A stretch of 64,000 bases of DNA from Saezia sanguinis (GCF_003991585.1 NZ_PQSP01000006.1:1-64000), one strand, 5' to 3'; counted from the first letter of the stretch, positions 9,230 through 18,403 are shown. Translations and numbers: made by a program. The notes: generated from the sequence alone by a model not told the origin.

Positions 9230-9271
9230 TTCCATACGCATGTTTGCATTGCCTATCACATGCGTATGGAA
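9230..9271. repeat. 13-bp inverted repeat after the CoA transferase gene
   Basis: Perfect arms TTCCATACGCATG (9230-9242) and CATGCGTATGGAA (9259-9271) are separated by 16 bases. It begins 16 bases after the CoA transferase stop. No T-run follows on the plus strand, so it may be an RNA-stabilising hairpin, a factor-dependent terminator or an operator. Confidence 0.6.
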
Positions 9272-9377
9272 GAACCCTGCACAGACCTCTTTCCAAAAAA
9301 CACACGCTCCTTAGAGCAGGGGTTGAATAATTCATATTGACCTTCATCTAATTATTTTAAGCAGACGGGTCATCTCC

Positions 9378-10169
9378 ATGCGCCTTCCCACCTTTTCCTT
9401 GCTGGGCTCCGGCCCTACCATTCTGATGCTGCACGATGCATGCGGTACTGCGCAGAGTTTTGCCCCACAGTCAGAAGATTTTGCCAACTTGCGCTGGCGC
9501 TCTGTTGCATGGAACATGCCCGGTTATGCGGCCAGCGTGCCGCAGGAGCCATATTCGGTACAGACCATGGCACGCAGTTGCATCCAGCTGATTGAAGCGC
9601 TGCAACATGAACAACAACGCCCGGTGGTATTGCTAGGCCATGGCATTGGCGGCATGATCGCACTGGAAGTTGCTTTGCGCCGTGCTGATCTGGTTGATAA
9701 ACTCATCCTGGCAGCCACCCTGCCAGCGGTAAAAGGCAATGCACGCGAAGCCCATCTGACGCTACAGGATAATAGCGCACAGGCGTTGAATAGCGGGCAG
9801 ACCATGCCGCAACTGGCGCGCCGCATGCTGCTTTCTTATACCGCACCCCAGGCCGATGCTGCGGGCGTTGAGCTTGCCATGCGCTGCATGAGCGACATCC
9901 ATCCGCGCATTTACCAACTGGCACTGCAAGCCCAGTTGGCATTTGACCGCAGCAATGCACTCACGCAAATCCAGTGCCCGACATTGTGGATCACCGGCCG
10001 GCAGGACCCGCTGATTCCTGCCGCACAAGCCTATGCCATGGCACAAACCATGCACAACGCACGTTATGTAGAACTTTCAGAAAGCGGGCACTTCGTCAAC
10101 CTGGAGGTTCCTGAACAATTCACCGAACTGGTAATGGATTTCATTGCCCCACCTGTTACAAAAACCTGA
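9378..10169 (+). CDS. Alpha/beta hydrolase-fold protein lacking the nucleophilic serine
   Basis: A 263-residue alpha/beta hydrolase-fold protein resembling 3-oxoadipate enol-lactonase and MhpC-type enzymes. The fold marks are LMLHDACGTAQSF (oxyanion region), the elbow LLGHGIGGMIALEVA, TLWITGRQDPLIP with Asp210, and SESGHFVNLEVPEQF with His238. The usual G-x-S-x-G nucleophile is G-H-G-I-G here: position 89 is glycine (codon GGC), so a classic serine hydrolase mechanism is not possible. It may be a non-hydrolytic lyase or binding protein, or may use another nucleophile. It follows the glutarate genes on the same strand, but a functional link is not shown. Confidence 0.85.
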   Translation: MRLPTFSLLGSGPTILMLHDACGTAQSFAPQSEDFANLRWRSVAWNMPGYAASVPQEPYSVQTMARSCIQLIEALQHEQQRPVVLLGHGIGGMIALEVALRRADLVDKLILAATLPAVKGNAREAHLTLQDNSAQALNSGQTMPQLARRMLLSYTAPQADAAGVELAMRCMSDIHPRIYQLALQAQLAFDRSNALTQIQCPTLWITGRQDPLIPAAQAYAMAQTMHNARYVELSESGHFVNLEVPEQFTELVMDFIAPPVTKT

Positions 10170-10274
10170 ATTTGGGGGCGTTTTCAATTCAATTGCCAAA
10201 AGCGCAATTTTGTACAATCCCAAACCGCAGTGCGTGCCTACACTGAAAACACCATTTTTCAGAAAGGCACCTAC

Positions 10275-10685
10275 ATGCAAACACAAAACCTGTTTGAACA
10301 ATTCAGCTCAGGCCAATGCCATCTGCCCAATTCACCCGACTCACCCGATTCAACCACCAACTGCGCTACACTGCCGTGGCACAAACACCCACAGTTTGAA
10401 GGCGTTGAACTCAAGCACCTGATCACCGCTGCGCATACCCACGGGCAATTCAGCTACCACCTGGTACGCATCGCGCCAGGCAAACGCATCGGGCTGCATA
10501 CGCACCCAACACAACTGGAAACACATGAAGTCATCGCCGGAACCGGCCAATGCATCACCGAAGGCAAGCAGATCACTTACCGCCCCGGCACACTGGCTGT
10601 TTTACCTGCAAAACAGCCGCACGAAGTGATTGCCGAAAAAAACGGCCTGTACCTGCTTGCCAAATTCATACCTGCGTTATGTTGA
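10275..10685 (+). CDS. Cupin-domain protein
   Basis: A 136-residue small cytosolic protein with one cupin beta-barrel. Motif 1 is seen as GLHTHPTQLETHEVIAGTGQC, giving His, His, Glu and His candidates for metal binding. Motif 2 follows near PAKQPHEVIA. The ATG at 10275 is preceded by AAAGG with good spacing. A second codon set upstream at 10230 has no ribosome site. Function within the very broad cupin superfamily (sensor, dioxygenase, isomerase) cannot be assigned. Its 3' end overlaps the opposite-strand gene by 9 bases. Confidence 0.8.
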   Translation: MQTQNLFEQFSSGQCHLPNSPDSPDSTTNCATLPWHKHPQFEGVELKHLITAAHTHGQFSYHLVRIAPGKRIGLHTHPTQLETHEVIAGTGQCITEGKQITYRPGTLAVLPAKQPHEVIAEKNGLYLLAKFIPALC

Positions 10686-11468
10686 CAGCTTGAACCCTTC
10701 GCTCTCTTTGTAAAAACGCTTCCAATACGTGGTCATGGCTGTATAGGCAGCCTCATGGTAATCAGCGCCTATAATACCAATTGGATGTATCATCATTAAC
10801 GCAAGAAATTGACAGACCACTTCTTTTTGTTGCAATGAAAAAAGTTGGAAGCGCTCATTTCTTTCTTGACATGGTGAGGAAAGAGTAACCAAAATCATAT
10901 GTATGGACCATGAAAAATCCATATTGGTAGCCCCTTTTTCTACACCACTATTTTTTAATGCAAACACCATGTATGCGGGAAGATAATAGCGTATCCCTAT
11001 TTCATCTAGAAAAAGCAACGCTTCTGCATGATGCACGATCTCACTGTCGGGAACATCCTGCCAGCACTTATCCACATCAAACAAAGCTACAGATACAAAC
11101 TCATTATGCGCACCACCCTTATCCAAAACGCCTGCCTGAGAAAGTGAAATGCCCCCTTCTCTGGAAACACCATGAAATACCTGCTCTATCTGCTTAAGTG
11201 TTTGAGAAACTTTTTTTTCTAACTCTTTTATCCATGATGTCATTTCTTTTTCTTGAAGTACACTCGCAACCAGCCTTCGAGCTGATAAACGTTCTTCAAA
11301 CACATTGAAATTTGTCGATATCAGATTCAAATATGCTTCATCTGCCATATGCTCCTCTAACTGCGCAGCATGAGAGCATAGCCATTGGTCAAACGCTTTG
11401 TAAGGCATTTCCCCTAATGCAAACTTCTGAAAGTACATCTGCATACCTTGCGGTAGACTCATCGGCAT
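10677..11468 (-). CDS. Unknown protein, DUF6714-like with immunity-protein-like N terminus
   Basis: A 263-residue predicted cytosolic protein. The first 55 or so residues (FALGEMPYKAFDQWLCSHA, then LEEHMADEAYLNLISTNFN) look like the short N-terminal module shared by many bacterial immunity proteins. The C-terminal half (CWQDVPDSEIVHHAEALLFL, then RYYLPAYMVFALKN) recalls DUF6714. Both matches are from memory and need a profile search. The start at 11468 has AAGGGG seven bases upstream; an earlier ATG at 11522 does not. The gene is visibly more AT-rich than its neighbours, suggesting acquisition by transfer. No partner toxin is recognised nearby. Confidence 0.6.
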   Translation of the reverse strand: MPMSLPQGMQMYFQKFALGEMPYKAFDQWLCSHAAQLEEHMADEAYLNLISTNFNVFEERLSARRLVASVLQEKEMTSWIKELEKKVSQTLKQIEQVFHGVSREGGISLSQAGVLDKGGAHNEFVSVALFDVDKCWQDVPDSEIVHHAEALLFLDEIGIRYYLPAYMVFALKNSGVEKGATNMDFSWSIHMILVTLSSPCQERNERFQLFSLQQKEVVCQFLALMMIHPIGIIGADYHEAAYTAMTTYWKRFYKESEGFKLST

Positions 11469-11546
11469 ATAAATCCCCTTGGATAAAAATTCTTGACCTC
11501 CACATACCCACTCGAAATACAACCATGTCCACTTGACTAAGCTGTA

Positions 11547-12293
11547 TTACTCCGGATATCCGGTTGATAACCTGATTGGTATGAAGACCCGCTTATATGC
11601 GCAGGGGGTTAATCCTAACAGATGTTTAAAATGCCGGGTCAGATGGCTCTGGTCATAGAACCCGGCATCCTGCGCAACACCCGCAATGGCGCCATTTTGC
11701 TCCAGCAGGCGCTGGGCCTTTCTGACCTTGCCCTGAATCTGAAACTGGTGCGGCGTCAGCCCGCATTCGCGCTTAAACTTCCTGATCAGGTGGTATTTGC
11801 TCACACCCACTTGCGCAGCCAACCGCTCCAGCCTCATTTCTGCATCCCCCGCGCTTTGCTGCAAATGCTTCATTTCCAGCAAAAGTCTAGGCGTATGAAA
11901 ATGCACCTGCTGCCATGCGCATATCGCTTCAAGCGCTTGGCTGAACCGTTCTATGCAACCAGCCTGCAAATGATCATGTCTAAAAACACAGGAAAACGCC
12001 TGCTGCAACACGCCCACAACAGTGGGCATATGTTCCTGCTGCATCAGGTCGGTATGAACCGACAGTGACAGCATGTCATATGCAGATACAGGCGTGATGG
12101 CGTGCGCTTCATACGGTGCAATCCAGAACATCTGTCCAGGTAAAATTCTGCGTGCCTGCTGCCGGTGTTCCAGCATAACCCCGCCAGCCAGAACCATTCC
12201 CACCGTGAATGTGCAAGCATGGTTATGCTCAGGATAAGCAACATGGCAGTCCTGCAGATGAATCAGCTCCAACTGCCCGCAGCGGTAATACAT
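11547..12293 (-). CDS. AraC-family transcriptional regulator
   Basis: A 248-residue regulator. The N-terminal cupin-like sensing domain (about residues 1-110) includes HNHACTFTVGMVLAGGV and GQMFWIAPYEAHAI. The C-terminal pair of helix-turn-helices covers about residues 150-245, with LAAQVGVSKYHLIRKFKRE and VAQDAGFYDQSHLTRHFKH as recognition helices and a final TP-x-x-YK. This type usually controls a neighbouring transporter or exporter gene, but none is adjacent; rimO lies upstream on the same strand and the unknown gene 78 bases downstream. Its target is not evident. Confidence 0.88.
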   Translation of the reverse strand: MYYRCGQLELIHLQDCHVAYPEHNHACTFTVGMVLAGGVMLEHRQQARRILPGQMFWIAPYEAHAITPVSAYDMLSLSVHTDLMQQEHMPTVVGVLQQAFSCVFRHDHLQAGCIERFSQALEAICAWQQVHFHTPRLLLEMKHLQQSAGDAEMRLERLAAQVGVSKYHLIRKFKRECGLTPHQFQIQGKVRKAQRLLEQNGAIAGVAQDAGFYDQSHLTRHFKHLLGLTPCAYKRVFIPIRLSTGYPE

Positions 12294-12386
12294 GGCACCC
12301 GTTATTATTCAGAATAGATGCTGTTCATTGTATACTCATACAACACCACCGTACCCTGCCAACACGGCATTCGTGACAGCACAGCC

Positions 12387-13763
12387 TCAGATCGGCCTGG
12401 CAATCAGGTCGTGTCCCTGCGCATCCACAATCACCGCCTTGGTGAACTCGCCCACATGCAGCCGCTTACTGATTTTTTCCGGCGGCAGCAAATGCACCAC
12501 GCCATCAATCTCAGGCGCATCGGCATAGCTGCGGCCACGCCCGCCCTTTTTGCCCAGGCCCGGCGCATGGTCTACCAGTACCTGCATCGTGGCGCCAATG
12601 CGTTTTTGCAGCTTGTTTACCGAGACCTCTTCGGCCACCTCCATAAAGCGTGCCTGCCGTTCCTCCCTGACCTCCTGCGGCAACTGCCCCGGCAGTTCAT
12701 TGGCCTTGGCACCTTCCACCGGCGAATAGGCAAAACAGCCGGCGCGGTCAATCTGCGCCTCGTGCATGAAATCCAGCAGGTACTGAAATTCGGCTTCCGT
12801 CTCGCCCGGAAACCCGGCGATGAACGTGCTGCGAATCACAATTTCCGGGCACATGCTGCGCCAGGCCTGAATCCGCTCCAAGTTACGCTCGCCGCTGGCC
12901 GGGCGCTTCATGCGCTTGAGCACATCAGGGTGCGCGTGCTGCATTGGCACATCCAGATACGGCAACACCAGCCCCTGCGCCATCAGCGGAATCACTTCAT
13001 CCACACTGGGGTACGGGTACACATAATGCAGCCGCACCCACGCGCCATAAGGCTCTGCCAGCGCGCCCAGCGTCTGCACCAGTTCCAGCAGGCGGCTTTT
13101 CACCGGGCGGCCTTCCCAAAAGCCGGTACGGTATTTGATATCCACACCATAGGCCGATGTGTCCTGGCTTACCACCAGCAGCTCCTTCACACCGGCGTCA
13201 AACAGCTTTTTCGCTTCGGTCAGCACATCACCAATCGGGCGTGATACCAGCGTGCCGCGCAAATCCGGAATAATGCAGAACGTGCAGTGATGGTTACACC
13301 CCTCGCTGATCTTTAAATACGCATAATGCCGGGGCGTGAGCTTGATACCCTGCGGCGGCACCAGGTCGGTAAACGGGTCATGCGGCTTGGGCAGATGCTC
13401 GTGCACCACATCCATCACTTCCTGCAGTGCATGCGGCCCGGTCACAGCCAGCACGCTGGGGTGCACCTCTTTCACCCAGTTGCCGCCCTTGTCATTGGTG
13501 CGCGCGCCCAGGCAACCGGTCACAATCACCTTGCCGTTTTCGGCCAGCGCCTCGCCAATCGTATCCAGACTTTCCTTCACTGCATCGTCAATGAAACCAC
13601 AGGTATTCACAATCACCAGATCAGCCCCGGCAAAACTGGGCGATGTCGCATACCCTTCGGCACTCAGTTGCGTCAGGATCACTTCGGAATCGGTCAGGGC
13701 TTTCGGGCAGCCTAAAGACACCCAGCCAATGCTTGGCACAGGATTTGGCACTTTGTTGTTCAT
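12387..13763 (-). CDS. rimO: Ribosomal protein S12 methylthiotransferase
   Basis: A 458-residue radical SAM methylthiotransferase that modifies the conserved aspartate of ribosomal protein S12. Three parts are seen. The N-terminal UPF0004 domain ([34 protein letters not shown]) has three cysteines for an auxiliary [4Fe-4S] cluster. The radical SAM core has [18 protein letters not shown], followed by RTSAYG-like and YVYPYP segments. A C-terminal TRAM domain follows with [16 protein letters not shown]. The S12-specific GCPKA wording and the TRAM ending separate it from MiaB. It lies alone on the minus strand. Confidence 0.95.
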   Translation of the reverse strand: MNNKVPNPVPSIGWVSLGCPKALTDSEVILTQLSAEGYATSPSFAGADLVIVNTCGFIDDAVKESLDTIGEALAENGKVIVTGCLGARTNDKGGNWVKEVHPSVLAVTGPHALQEVMDVVHEHLPKPHDPFTDLVPPQGIKLTPRHYAYLKISEGCNHHCTFCIIPDLRGTLVSRPIGDVLTEAKKLFDAGVKELLVVSQDTSAYGVDIKYRTGFWEGRPVKSRLLELVQTLGALAEPYGAWVRLHYVYPYPSVDEVIPLMAQGLVLPYLDVPMQHAHPDVLKRMKRPASGERNLERIQAWRSMCPEIVIRSTFIAGFPGETEAEFQYLLDFMHEAQIDRAGCFAYSPVEGAKANELPGQLPQEVREERQARFMEVAEEVSVNKLQKRIGATMQVLVDHAPGLGKKGGRGRSYADAPEIDGVVHLLPPEKISKRLHVGEFTKAVIVDAQGHDLIARPI

Positions 13764-13912
13764 ACGTGGGAATAATCAGCTGATACGTTGCTTTGCATTG
13801 TAGCCATTTTTCCATGCAGCCCAGCCGGCTCATCATTTAAGACCACGAAAACCAATTCCGACCACCCCCATCTATTTTAAGGATTTTTCAAAATATACAT
13901 GTTATATTCACA

Positions 13913-13918
13913 TATAAT
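13913..13918 (+). promoter_or_regulatory. Probable -10 box before the small membrane protein cluster
   Basis: TATAAT lies inside a 12-bp palindrome (ATATAATTATAT, 13912-13923) in a strongly AT-rich tract, 39 bases before the first small gene. The -35 region is weak, so this is tentative. Confidence 0.35.
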
Positions 13919-13956
13919 TATATATTTAGTTACATGAAATTTTGATAGGATTTACA

Positions 13957-14097
13957 ATGATTGAACTCTTACCAGAGCTTTTATCTAAAAAAAACAGAAC
14001 AGAACCCCTGGGAAAAGCCGGAACCTTCTTCTTTAAACTCATGCTGGTTCTGGCCGCGCTTCTTGTCATCGGCATGGTGGTATTGAAGTTTATTTAA
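13957..14097 (+). CDS. Small single-pass membrane protein, 46 residues
   Basis: Reads MIELLPELLSKKNRTEPLGK followed by a hydrophobic C-terminal segment (about residues 25-45, rich in Leu, Val, Phe) that should span the membrane. AGGA at 13947-13950 gives a good ribosome site. No family recognised. It is the first of three similar-sized plus-strand genes in an AT-rich stretch, each with a short N-terminal part and a single C-terminal membrane helix. Confidence 0.55.
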   Translation: MIELLPELLSKKNRTEPLGKAGTFFFKLMLVLAALLVIGMVVLKFI

Positions 14098-14133
14098 GGC
14101 ACCTAAAACATACAGGCAAAGTACAAAGCATTC

Positions 14134-14301
14134 ATGGTTGAAATACTGTGTGCATCCATAGTTGAGCTTTTCTATTTCTGCATTGTGAAGCCACTGAACT
14201 GGTTGACACGGGGCACATCGCGCTCGCCCTGGTGGCCTATCCTCATCACGGCCATCATTGCGACCACCGCCGGTTTTCTTATCATCAATAAAGTGTCATA
14301 A
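14134..14301 (+). CDS. Small membrane protein, 55 residues
   Basis: Starts MVEILCASIVELFYFCIVKP, continues through a polar turn with NWLTRGTSRSPWW, and ends in a hydrophobic segment (PILITAIIATTAGFLIIN). Two hydrophobic stretches could form a hairpin, or one amphipathic and one spanning helix. The ribosome site is weak. No family recognised. Layout resembles the next small gene, so the two may be diverged copies. Confidence 0.45.
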   Translation: MVEILCASIVELFYFCIVKPLNWLTRGTSRSPWWPILITAIIATTAGFLIINKVS

Positions 14302-14344
14302 ATACGCTGCGCATACCAACCGCCAACCAAAGGAACACGAGACC

Positions 14345-14500
14345 ATGTCTATCATCGAATGGATTATCGATTTTTTCATCGATATTTTTTCGCTGGGTCG
14401 CAAAAACGATGATGAAAGCAACCCGCTGGTCAGGCTTCTCATCACCGGTGCAGTCATCGTGGTTGTCGCCGTGATCGTCTGGATGATCATTAAAAAATAA
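14345..14500 (+). CDS. Small membrane protein, 51 residues
   Basis: Starts MSIIEWIIDFFIDIFSLG (amphipathic or membrane-lying helix), has an acidic turn KNDDESN, then a clear spanning segment (LLITGAVIVVVAVIVWMIIKK). AAAGGA at 14329-14334 lies ten bases before the ATG. Family unknown. The form recalls small membrane-active peptides and toxin-antitoxin-like or stress-peptide genes, but nothing in the sequence proves this. Confidence 0.55.
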   Translation: MSIIEWIIDFFIDIFSLGRKNDDESNPLVRLLITGAVIVVVAVIVWMIIKK

Positions 14501-14667
14501 GCCTTTGACTGTCTTTATCAGTATTCTTTGGCGACTGAACACTTATCTGCTTATTGTTTAGGCTGATATTTGCCATCTGCCCATATTGCCGCCATTCTGG
14601 CGCAGAACCCGTTTTTTATTGAGGCCTTTCATTCAGTGACACGGCGAAATTAACTGTTGATGGCGTT

Positions 14668-15024
14668 TTATTTAAAAAAAGAAAATATGAATACCAGTAC
14701 ATACCGTATGACAAGAAGCGCCAGGATGATAACGCCTATGCCGATCACGATGGAGCCAAAGAATGAAAGGTCTGCGCCATCAACGACAAAACGTTCTGCT
14801 TCACAAGGGTTGAAGTAATCCCTACCCAGGCAACGCAATCCACCAGTATCCAGATCTCCACCTAACCTGGCGTAAATTTTTATCAAAACACCAGTCAATA
14901 TAAAAAAAAGTGTGACACAAAATGCACCAAAACCATAACTTCCATTTTTCGACGTTTTGTTAATTAGCCAAACGAGCGTAAACAGAAGACCGAACCATAT
15001 GATCGCGAAAATAAATGAAAGCAT
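14668..15024 (-). CDS. Hypothetical membrane protein, 118 residues
   Basis: Two hydrophobic segments lie at the N terminus (about residues 2-21 and 33-51). A polar stretch of about 35 residues follows with two cysteines (LRCLGRDYFNPCEAE), and a long final hydrophobic segment covers about residues 87-117. This suggests three spans with a small loop that could hold a disulfide if periplasmic. No ribosome site is clear and no family is recognised. It is AT-rich like the small genes to its left. Confidence 0.55.
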   Translation of the reverse strand: MLSFIFAIIWFGLLFTLVWLINKTSKNGSYGFGAFCVTLFFILTGVLIKIYARLGGDLDTGGLRCLGRDYFNPCEAERFVVDGADLSFFGSIVIGIGVIILALLVIRYVLVFIFSFFK

Positions 15025-15170
15025 TTTTTAAACACAAATGGGTGTAGAGGGCCACTTAGCAGCCACTTATATTGCAGTGAATTTATCCGGATTGTAGTGT
15101 GTTTTTTCAGAGAATTTCCGTAAAAACTGTTTAACCAGATGAAGGCGATCTTCTGTGGCGTATAGTCCTG

Positions 15171-15181
15171 CCCCCCCCCCC
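15171..15181. repeat. Homopolymer tract of eleven C
   Basis: Eleven consecutive C in the intergenic stretch between the 118-residue membrane protein gene and the fumC terminator. The surrounding 15025-15238 shows no convincing gene. Confidence 0.9.
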
Positions 15182-15238
15182 GAACTTGAATGATTATGCT
15201 GGGTGCAGAATCATACGCCCCAACATACCAAAACAACA

Positions 15239-15268
15239 ATGGGGCAGCAACCGGACATTGCGCCCCAT
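15239..15268 (-). terminator. Probable terminator of fumC
   Basis: Arms ATGGGGC and GCCCCAT with a 16-base loop lie 26 bases beyond the fumC stop; on the minus strand a T-rich segment follows. Confidence 0.55.
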
Positions 15269-15293
15269 CGGATAGCGGCTCTTAAATACAGGT

Positions 15294-16685
15294 TTATTGG
15301 CGGCCACCCACCATGTCCTGCGGCTTCACCCAAGCGTCAAACTGCTCAGCCGTCACATAGCCCAGCGCCAGTGCAGCTTCGCGCAGGCTGCTGCCTTCCT
15401 TGTGCGCCTTTTTCGCAATCTGCGCTGACTTGTCATAACCAATATGCGGGTTCAGTGCCGTCACCAGCATCAGCGAACGCTCCAGCAAATCAGCAATGCG
15501 TTCACGGTTCGGTTCAATGCCCACCGCGCAATGGTCATTGAAACTCACAATGCCATCGGCCAGCAGATTCACGCTGTGAATAAAATTCCATGCCACCATC
15601 GGCCTGAACACATTCAGCTCAAAATTGCCCGATGCACCGCCAAAATTAATAGCCACATCGTTGCCAAACACCTGGGCGCACAACATGGTGACCGCTTCGC
15701 TTTGTGTCGGATTCACCTTACCCGGCATGATGGATGAGCCCGGCTCGTTTTCCGGAATGCTGATTTCACCAATACCGCAGCGCGGGCCACTGGCCAGCCA
15801 GCGCACATCGTTGGCAATTTTCATCATGCTGGCAGCCAGTGTTTTCAGCGCGCCATGCGCGTTGACCATCGCGTCGTTGGAAGCCAGTGCCTCAAACTTG
15901 TTGGGGGCCGTCACAAAAGGCAGGCCTGTCAGCCCGGCCAGTTCTTTGGCTACGGCTTCAGCATAGCCCTTGGGCGCATTCAGCCCGGTACCCACCGCTG
16001 TACCGCCCAGCGCCAGTTCGCACAGGTGGTTCAGCGTCAGCTCAATATGCAGCTTGCAGTGTTCCAGTTGCGACACGTAGCCCGAAAATTCCTGCCCCAG
16101 CGTCAAAGGCGTGGCATCCTGCAAATGGGTGCGCCCGATTTTGACAATACCGGCAAATGCCTCTGACTTGGCTTTTAACGTGGCATGCAGCAAATCAATC
16201 GCCGGCAACAGCTTGTGGCTGATGGCATCCACCGCCGCCACATGCATGGCGGTAGGGAACACATCGTTGGACGACTGGCTCTTGTTCACATCGTCATTGG
16301 GGTGCACCAGGCGGCCTTCGCCACGTTTCCCCCCCAGCAGTTCACTGGCCCGGTTGGCAATTACCTCGTTCACGTTCATATTGGTCTGCGTACCGGAACC
16401 GGTCTGCCATACCACCAGCGGAAACTCCCCCGGATGCTCCCCTGCAATAATCTCGTCGGCTGCGGTCACAATAACCTGGGCTTTTTTCTCATCCAGCAGG
16501 CCCAGCGCATGATTGACCAGCGCAGAAGAACGCTTCACCTGTGCCAGCGCCCTGATTACCTCCGGCGGCTGGCGGTCGCCGGCAATCTTAAAGTTCTGCA
16601 ACGAACGTTGTGTCTGCGCCCCCCACAACCGGTCAGCAGGAACCTCAATCGGTCCAAACGTATCTTTTTCAATTCTCGTATTCAT
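15294..16685 (-). CDS. fumC: Fumarate hydratase, class II
   Basis: A 463-residue iron-independent fumarase that interconverts fumarate and malate in the citric acid cycle; it normally forms a homotetramer. Seen: [13 protein letters not shown] at the N terminus, [41 protein letters not shown] with the active-site histidine, and the superfamily signature [14 protein letters not shown] with the catalytic serine loop. Full length. It is divergent from a class I, iron-sulfur fumarase gene, so the cell holds both the oxygen-tolerant and the iron-dependent enzyme. Confidence 0.97.
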   Translation of the reverse strand: MNTRIEKDTFGPIEVPADRLWGAQTQRSLQNFKIAGDRQPPEVIRALAQVKRSSALVNHALGLLDEKKAQVIVTAADEIIAGEHPGEFPLVVWQTGSGTQTNMNVNEVIANRASELLGGKRGEGRLVHPNDDVNKSQSSNDVFPTAMHVAAVDAISHKLLPAIDLLHATLKAKSEAFAGIVKIGRTHLQDATPLTLGQEFSGYVSQLEHCKLHIELTLNHLCELALGGTAVGTGLNAPKGYAEAVAKELAGLTGLPFVTAPNKFEALASNDAMVNAHGALKTLAASMMKIANDVRWLASGPRCGIGEISIPENEPGSSIMPGKVNPTQSEAVTMLCAQVFGNDVAINFGGASGNFELNVFRPMVAWNFIHSVNLLADGIVSFNDHCAVGIEPNRERIADLLERSLMLVTALNPHIGYDKSAQIAKKAHKEGSSLREAALALGYVTAEQFDAWVKPQDMVGGRQ

Positions 16686-16879
16686 CAGTGCGTCTCCTGT
16701 GCTGGCTCAAACTGCCAGGCACAAAGTTTGTCAAAATAGCAAATGTTTCATGCGCTACTATACACGCCGGCTGGTTTTCTCTCCAATGCGGCACCAGTCA
16801 TCGCAATGCCAGCATTGTTTTAGCTTAAAAGCGGCCCGCGTGTTGAATCGTCAATAACCATACAACCCACGGAAATATC

Positions 16880-18403
16880 ATGACTACCATCAAGCAGGAA
16901 GATCTGATCGAAAGCGTCGCCGGCGCCTTGCAGTACATCAGCTACTACCACCCGGCAGACTTCATTGCACATCTGGCACGCGCTTACGAGCGTGAAGAAA
17001 GCGCCCCCGCCAAAGACGCCATTGCGCAAATACTCACCAACTCGCTCATGTGCGCACAGGGCAAGCGCCCGATCTGCCAAGACACCGGCATTGTCAACGT
17101 GTTTGTCAAAATCGGCATGGATATCCGCTTTGAAGGTTTCACCGGATCTTTCAATGACGCCATCAATGAAGGCGTGCGCCGCGCCTATACCTGCCCGGAC
17201 AACGTGCTGCGCGCTTCGGTACTGAACGACCCCATTTTTGAGCGCAAAAACACCAAAGACAACACCCCGGCGGTCATTCATGTGGAAATGGTGCCGGGCA
17301 ACAAGCTCGACATCATTGTGGCAGCCAAAGGCGGCGGCTCGGAAAACAAGAGCAAAGTCATCATGATGAACCCGAGCGACTCCATTGTTGACTGGGTGCT
17401 CAAAACCGTGCCCACCATGGGTGCTGGCTGGTGCCCGCCCGGCATTTTGGGTATTGGTGTGGGTGGCACGGCAGAAAAAGCCGTATTGCTGGCCAAAGAA
17501 GCGCTGATGGACGACATTGACATGTACGAATTGCTGCAACGCGGCCCGCAAAACAAACTGGAAGAACTGCGCATTGAACTGTACGAAAAAGTCAATGCAC
17601 TGGGCATTGGTGCGCAGGGCCTGGGTGGGCTGACCACCGTGCTCGATATCAAAATCAAAACCTACCCGACGCACGCGGCATCCAAACCCGTGGCGATGAT
17701 TCCCAACTGCGCGGCCACCCGCCATGCCCACCTGACGCTGGACGGTTCCGGCCCGGTCTACCTGACCCCGCCCAGCCTGGACCTGTGGCCCAATGTGCAC
17801 TGGAAACCCGATACCCAGAAAAGCAAACGTGTGGACCTGAACAAACTCACACCCGAAGAAGTCGCCAGTTGGAAGCCCGGTGACACCCTGTTGCTGAACG
17901 GCAAAATGCTCACCGGCCGTGACGCTGCGCACAAACGCATTCAGGACATGCTTGCCAAAGGCGAAAAACTGCCAGTGGACTTTACCAACCGGGTTATCTA
18001 CTACGTCGGGCCGGTAGACCCGGTGCGCGACGAAGTGGTCGGCCCGGCAGGCCCCACCACCTCCACCCGCATGGACAAATTCACCGAGACGATGCTCAGC
18101 CAGACCGGCCTGATTGCCATGATCGGCAAGGCCGAACGCGGCCCAACTGCCATTGAAGCCATCAAAAAGCACAAGAGTGCCTACCTGATGGCCGTGGGCG
18201 GGGCCGCTTATCTGGTATCCAAAGCCATCAAGGCCGCCAAAGTGGTTGGCTTTGCCGACCTGGGCATGGAAGCCATCTACGAGTTTGACGTGCAGGACAT
18301 GCCGGTCACTGTCGCAGTTGACAGCTCCGGCACCTCGGCCCACATTACCGGCCCGCGCGAGTGGCAAGCCAAAATCGGCAAAATCCCGGTAGCCACCGCC
18401 TGA
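16880..18403 (+). CDS. Fumarate hydratase, class I (iron-sulfur, fused alpha-beta type)
   Basis: A 507-residue enzyme with the alpha (about 1-290) and beta (about 325-500) parts of class I fumarases in one chain. Cluster-binding cysteines are visible in KRPICQDTGIVNVF, GAGWCPPGILGIGVGG and IPNCAATRHAH. The substrate-contact histidine lies in the beta part (DAAHKRI). YYVGPVDPVRDEVVGPAGPTT is typical of the beta domain. It converts fumarate to malate using an oxygen-sensitive [4Fe-4S] cluster. Resemblance is to the FumA/FumB and FumD-like single-chain group. A GGA ribosome site precedes the ATG. Confidence 0.94.
   Translation: MTTIKQEDLIESVAGALQYISYYHPADFIAHLARAYEREESAPAKDAIAQILTNSLMCAQGKRPICQDTGIVNVFVKIGMDIRFEGFTGSFNDAINEGVRRAYTCPDNVLRASVLNDPIFERKNTKDNTPAVIHVEMVPGNKLDIIVAAKGGGSENKSKVIMMNPSDSIVDWVLKTVPTMGAGWCPPGILGIGVGGTAEKAVLLAKEALMDDIDMYELLQRGPQNKLEELRIELYEKVNALGIGAQGLGGLTTVLDIKIKTYPTHAASKPVAMIPNCAATRHAHLTLDGSGPVYLTPPSLDLWPNVHWKPDTQKSKRVDLNKLTPEEVASWKPGDTLLLNGKMLTGRDAAHKRIQDMLAKGEKLPVDFTNRVIYYVGPVDPVRDEVVGPAGPTTSTRMDKFTETMLSQTGLIAMIGKAERGPTAIEAIKKHKSAYLMAVGGAAYLVSKAIKAAKVVGFADLGMEAIYEFDVQDMPVTVAVDSSGTSAHITGPREWQAKIGKIPVATA

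Noticed and set aside
14964..15239. A 91-codon minus-strand frame containing the C-run
   Set aside because: It overlaps the better 118-residue membrane protein gene, runs through the homopolymer and has no ribosome site or family likeness.
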